From an uncultured Cytophagaceae bacterium (GTDB lineage Bacteria > Bacteroidota > Bacteroidia > Cytophagales > Spirosomataceae): a stretch of DNA of 6,214 nt. Made by a program: the position numbers and the translations under genes. The DNA is taken from NCBI GenBank assembly GCA_938008575.1, contig CALLKB010000206.1, positions 1-6,214 on the forward strand, written 5' to 3'. Numbering within the stretch: position 1 is the first letter of the stretch; each line of letters starts with the position of its first letter. The notes beneath the pieces were generated by a model, which made no database searches, was not told where the DNA came from, and worked only from the letters and a program-made list of their open reading frames with translations. Positions 6,001-6,214 of the stretch are shown here, one piece after another.

Positions 6001-6214
6001 TGCGGATGGATTAGGGGCTACTTCGTTGGGAACAGTGGTTTCAGATGGTTCGAGTTTGCAATTGGACGGCGGAATTACGGTCGCTTCTGAGGCATTGACC
6101 TTGAATGGAACAGGTGGGGGATTGGGAGCATTGCGGAATATGACGGGGTCAAATACTTATGCGGGTGCGATAACTTTGGGTACGCCGGCGGTGCGGATTA
6201 ATTCGGATGCGGGA
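2..6214 (+). CDS. Giant PATR-repeat / haemagglutinin-like surface protein, internal fragment open at both ends
   Basis: I read all 2071 codons in this frame without meeting a stop; base 1 is the third base of the preceding codon. Neither start nor stop is present, so no start site, signal peptide or C-terminal domain can be judged. The protein is low in charge, has no cysteine that I could find, and is dominated by short alternating beta-strand patterns with Gly/Asn turns. It contains ten repeats of the autotransporter-associated beta-strand type (K-x-G-x-G-x-L-x-L, then N-T-[YF]-[TS]-G and G-x-L-x-L) and three haemagglutinin-like segments, arranged in modules of about 795 residues. Such proteins are known as secreted or surface-bound beta-solenoids, often called adhesins. 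The role in attachment is inferred from family and not shown here. No catalytic motif was seen. The family call is strong; ligand, secretion system and host are unknown. Confidence 0.95.
35..292 (+). other. Module A entry segment
   Basis: Residues 12-97. A run N-I-R-V-S (24-28) leads into a strand T-F, then S-D-D-N-A-x-I-N (48-55), E-L (58-59), and a strand V-V-I-N-S (68-72) followed by a G-x-Q-x-G-x-I-L-F pattern (76-85). The last part fits the haemagglutinin-like consensus in which an 'L..G.V.I.T' strand is followed by 'Q.G.I.V'. It probably forms the first coils of the module's beta-helix. The Asp/Asn pair could bind a metal or simply form a turn; the sequence does not decide. Confidence 0.6.
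293..721 (+). other. Module A haemagglutinin-like, Gly-rich beta-helix stretch
   Basis: Residues 98-240. Short strands alternate with turns, in patterns such as F-T-V-T-A-S-R-D-I-H-V-N (101-112) and F-T-A-G-Q-N-I-R-I-N, then Gly/Ala/Asn-rich turns from about 181 to 238. The 'L/F-x-A-x-x-[DN]-I-x-[IV]-N' rhythm is typical of filamentous-haemagglutinin-like repeats. D-G-Q-T-G at 248-252 follows just before the first PATR repeat. Fold assignment is from pattern only. Confidence 0.65.
779..871 (+). repeat. PATR repeat A1
   Basis: Residues 260-290. It carries K-N-G-A-G-I-L-Q-L (262-270), N-T-F-T-G (274-278) and a closing G-x-I-I-L-G. It is followed by the usual companion pattern: a strand after S-G-A, W-S-E-T-I, then L-S-G-A-G-T-I-R. 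It corresponds to B1 and C1. Confidence 0.85.
1082..1171 (+). repeat. PATR repeat A2
   Basis: Residues 361-390, with K-M-G-S-G-T-F (363-369) and N-T-Y-S-G-S-T-T (375-382). The middle has E-P-I-Y where B2 has T-L-S-N, so the second strand is atypical. It is preceded by L-L-T-F-G-S-N-N and F-T-G-L-I-E-D-G, a lead-in common in front of PATR repeats and shared with B2. Confidence 0.82.
1181..1393 (+). repeat. ALG/GGI spacer unit after A2
   Basis: Residues 394-464, first of five such units. Pattern: A-[LF]-G, T-T-V or similar, S-G, a hydrophobic strand, then 'I-x-G-T-G', 'G-A-L' and a closing hydrophobic strand. This copy is divergent: it has F in A-F-G and lacks the clear G-G-I core seen in the other four. 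Confidence 0.65.
1562..1651 (+). repeat. PATR repeat A3
   Basis: Residues 521-550, with K-R-G-V-G-N-I-T-I (523-531), N-T-F-T-G (535-539) and a closing G-N-M-T-I. It is preceded by I-S-G-I-L-S-G-A-G-S-L-T, the usual lead-in strand. It corresponds to B3. Confidence 0.83.
1658..1870 (+). repeat. ALG/GGI spacer unit after A3
   Basis: Residues 553-623. A-L-G at 555-557, then a strand, P-G-G-I-T-V-G-A-E-V-L-N-L, and a G-x-N-x-W-x-G-x-I strand near the end. It closely follows the spacer pattern seen after B2, B3 and C2, which places A3 as the counterpart of B3. Confidence 0.75.
1979..2068 (+). repeat. PATR repeat A4, degenerate
   Basis: Residues 660-689. The key Lys (662) and N-T-F-T-G (674-678) remain, but K-x-G-x-G has become K-T-G-L-S and the strand reads T-V-E-F. 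It is followed by an S-I-P segment and the exit element, an arrangement repeated at B4. Confidence 0.78.
2081..2428 (+). other. Exit element of module A (G-W-L-G ... G-E-L-V-P)
   Basis: Residues 694-809. Strands G-V-M-Y-L and S-E-T-I-G-T-L-H-V lead to L-T-F, F-R-K-L-R-I-N-G-W-L-G (747-757), I-F-W-G, L-D-Q-I-R-F-Y (783-789) and T-G-E-L-V-P (804-809). From memory, the order 'W-x-G ... L-x-Q-I-x-F ... G-E-x-x-P' resembles the end of many PATR proteins, just before a C-terminal sorting tail. Here it sits inside the protein and marks the module boundary. The function is not known to me; a capping or linker role is an inference. Confidence 0.65.
2429..2686 (+). other. Module B entry segment
   Basis: Residues 810-895. 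N-I-R-I-S-D-E (822-828), Y-T-F-T-P-S-D-D-N-A-I-I-N-A-T-E-L (841-857) and V-V-I-N-T, followed by G-T-Q-Y-G-S-V-L-F-D. It matches the module A segment residue for residue, without gaps, with about half the positions identical. Confidence 0.65.
2687..3148 (+). other. Module B haemagglutinin-like, Gly/Asn-rich beta-helix stretch
   Basis: Residues 896-1049. Strand rhythm V-N-A-G-A-N-I-W-L-N-K-N-L (901-913), L-I-F-R-A-A-K-N-I-S-V, then D-I-S-F-E-A-T-E-N-L-K-I-S-G-A-I. A Gly/Asn turn follows at 977-991 (S-T-Y-G-G-N-G-G), then I-L-L-K-G-I-G-G-I-T-M. It ends at D-G-Q-S-A-G (1044-1049). Gly-rich loops of this kind between short strands are common in large haemagglutinin-like surface proteins. Confidence 0.68.
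3167..3259 (+). repeat. PATR repeat B1
   Basis: Residues 1056-1086: K-E-G-A-G-V-F-V-I (1058-1066), N-I-Y-T-G-N-T-T (1070-1077), G-T-L-R-L-G. The companion F-N-E-T-V and I-S-G-S-G-L-I-R follow, as after A1. The offset to A1 is 796 residues. Confidence 0.86.
3470..3559 (+). repeat. PATR repeat B2
   Basis: Residues 1157-1186: K-N-G-T-G-I-L-T-L (1159-1167) and N-T-Y-S-G-A-T (1171-1177), a near-consensus copy. It is preceded by L-L-T-L-G-A-N-N and Y-S-G-I-L-E-N-G, matching the A2 lead-in. The offset to A2 is 796 residues. Confidence 0.88.
3566..3778 (+). repeat. ALG/GGI spacer unit after B2
   Basis: Residues 1189-1259: A-L-G (1191-1193), T-T-T-V-A-S-G-A-V-L-Q-I-Q-G-G-I, E-N-V-T-I-S-G-T-G-L, G-A-L, then N-V-W-Q-G-N-I-T-T-G and I-R-V-D-A-G. 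A good copy of the pattern; the window end (I-N-S-D-A-G) aligns to its last residues. Confidence 0.77.
3941..4030 (+). repeat. PATR repeat B3
   Basis: Residues 1314-1343: K-S-G-T-G-N-V-T-L (1316-1324), N-T-Y-T-G (1328-1332), G-S-L-I-L. It is preceded by Y-S-G-R-I-S-G-F. The offset to A3 is 793 residues. Confidence 0.87.
4040..4249 (+). repeat. ALG/GGI spacer unit after B3
   Basis: Residues 1347-1416: A-L-G, S-T-T-V-N-S-G-T-N-L-I-L-D-G-G-I-S-I-A-S-E-P-L-S-L, then T-G-A-L-R-S-I-N-G-A-N and G-P-I-T-T-G-G. It is close to the C2 spacer in its S-E-x-L-[ST]-L core and G-A-L-R strand. Confidence 0.77.
4355..4447 (+). repeat. PATR repeat B4, strongly degenerate
   Basis: Residues 1452-1482. Lys 1454 remains, but the conserved glycines are replaced (K-T-S-T-N) and N-T-Y-T-G reads S-S-Y-S-G (1466-1470). 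The closing G-T-M-H-L-G is intact. The match to A4 in context and spacing (792 residues) supports the call more than the motif itself. Confidence 0.65.
4457..4807 (+). other. Exit element of module B (G-W-Q-G ... E-I-V-P)
   Basis: Residues 1486-1602. A-I-P, then F-Y-F, Y-S-N-T-L-G-T-L-Y-L, V-V-F, F-K-R-L-S-I-K-G-W-Q-G (1541-1551), V-K-F, L-D-Q-I-L-F-E and D-G-T-F-E-I-V-P (1595-1602). It shares the W core, the L-D-Q-I-x-F strand and the closing E-x-V-P with the module A copy, 792-794 residues away. The H-Y before the end is also shared. Confidence 0.65.
4808..5071 (+). other. Module C entry segment
   Basis: Residues 1603-1690. Y-T-F-T-P-N-T-D-N-A-I-L-N-V-T-E-V (1636-1652), L-A-T-G-D-V-T-V-L-T-S, then G-T-Q-S-G-A-I-I-V. 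The latter is the closest of the three copies to the haemagglutinin-like 'L..G.V.I.T ... Q.G.I.V' pattern. One Asp of the D-D-N pair is Thr here (T-D-N), while the Asn-Ala that follows is conserved. Confidence 0.65.
5072..5557 (+). other. Module C haemagglutinin-like, Gly/Asn-rich beta-helix stretch
   Basis: Residues 1691-1852. L-T-L-T-A-R-G-T-V-N-V-Y (1694-1705), then G-D-V-T-V-S-S-A-G-S-I, A-G-N-I-T-L-K-S-V-G-G-I-M-L-N-G-A-I-T-A-T-G-G-N-N and G-G-N-G-G-N-I-T-L. The 'G-N-I-T-L ... G-G-I ... G-x-I-x-A-x-G-G' rhythm is the clearest haemagglutinin-like stretch in the window. It ends in A-S-G-Q-N-L-G where A and B have a DGQ motif. Confidence 0.7.
5585..5704 (+). repeat. PATR repeat C1 with internal insertion
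   Basis: Residues 1862-1901: K-N-G-S-G-T-I-L-L (1864-1872), then Y-G-G-F-T-T, an extra stretch of about eleven residues (G-G-V-L-V-Q-T-P-S-V-Q, 1883-1893), and V-N-A-G-T-L-K-L. Without the insertion it aligns to B1. The following F-S-E-T-V and I-A-G-S-G-T-I-R match A1 and B1. Confidence 0.75.
5903..5995 (+). repeat. PATR repeat C2
   Basis: Residues 1968-1998: K-S-G-P-T-G-I-L-E-L (one extra residue between the glycines), N-T-Y-T-G-L-T-T (1983-1990), G-I-I-R-L. It lies 811 residues after B2. The lead-in F-S-G-L-L-E-G lacks several residues present before A2 and B2. Confidence 0.84.
6005..6214 (+). repeat. ALG/GGI spacer unit after C2, reaching the window end
   Basis: Residues 2002-2071: G-L-G, L-Q-L-D-G-G-I-T-V-A-S-E-A-L-T-L-N-G-T-G, G-A-L-R-N, S-N-T-Y-A-G-A-I-T-L-G. 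This is the nearest of the five copies to the form familiar from other PATR proteins. The window stops as the unit ends. Confidence 0.76.

Larger units (their letters stand above)
4808..6214 (+). repeat. Module C, first 469 residues, cut by the window end
   Basis: Residues 1603-2071. It repeats the entry segment (T-P-N-T-D-N-A at 1639-1645, E-V at 1651-1652), the Gly/Asn-rich haemagglutinin-like stretch and the first two PATR slots (Lys 1864 and 1970). The window stops inside the spacer after slot 2, at a place matching about residue 1259 of module B. It differs from A and B by an extra stretch of about eleven residues in PATR slot 1 and a shorter link between slots 1 and 2. The rest of the module is expected downstream. 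Confidence 0.85.

Noticed and set aside
2..6214. CRISPR array or other nucleotide-level tandem array
   Set aside because: The repeats are protein-coding, diverged and separated by hundreds of bases, with no regular short repeat and spacer pattern.
2..6214. Promoters, terminators or small RNA genes inside the window
   Set aside because: The coding frame leaves no intergenic DNA. Chance AT-rich words and short palindromes were not convincing enough to call.

Overview
The whole window is the inside of one giant gene. On the + strand, the frame beginning at base 2 stays open to base 6214: 2071 codons with no stop and neither end of the gene. The encoded protein is rich in Gly, Ala, Asn, Thr, Ser and beta-branched residues, and I saw no cysteine. 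It is built from motifs of filamentous-haemagglutinin-like beta-helix proteins and autotransporter-associated beta-strand (PATR) repeats. It is best read as a very large secreted or surface-exposed, adhesin-like beta-solenoid protein. No other gene, RNA gene, mobile element, promoter, terminator or CRISPR array is supported.

The layout is hierarchical. Three copies of a module of about 795 residues (about 2.39 kb) follow each other in tandem: A (35-2428, complete), B (2429-4807, complete) and C (4808 to the window end, incomplete). Bases 2-34 are the last residues of a preceding module or equivalent unit. Each module has the same order: (i) an entry segment with a conserved Asp-Asp-Asn-Ala / Glu-Leu motif; (ii) a haemagglutinin-like, Gly/Asn-rich stretch ending in a DGQ-type motif; (iii) four PATR repeats (two are visible in C), with 'ALG...GGI...G-GAL' spacers of about 70 residues after slots 2 and 3; (iv) an exit element with a Gly-Trp-x-Gly core, a D/E-QI-x-F strand and a GE(L/I)(V/I)P-type end. 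Corresponding landmarks in A and B lie 792-798 residues apart almost without gaps, so whole modules appear to have been duplicated as blocks.

The host cannot be fixed from one repetitive gene. GC is moderate (roughly 45-50% by spot counts) and TTG, ACG, GCG and TCG codons are frequent. Proteins of this architecture are known from Gram-negative bacteria, including Bacteroidota, Verrucomicrobiota and Proteobacteria. My weak preference is a Bacteroidota-type environmental bacterium. The parts that would settle the secretion route (signal peptide, C-terminal sorting domain, PEP-CTERM tail or outer-membrane barrel) lie outside the window.
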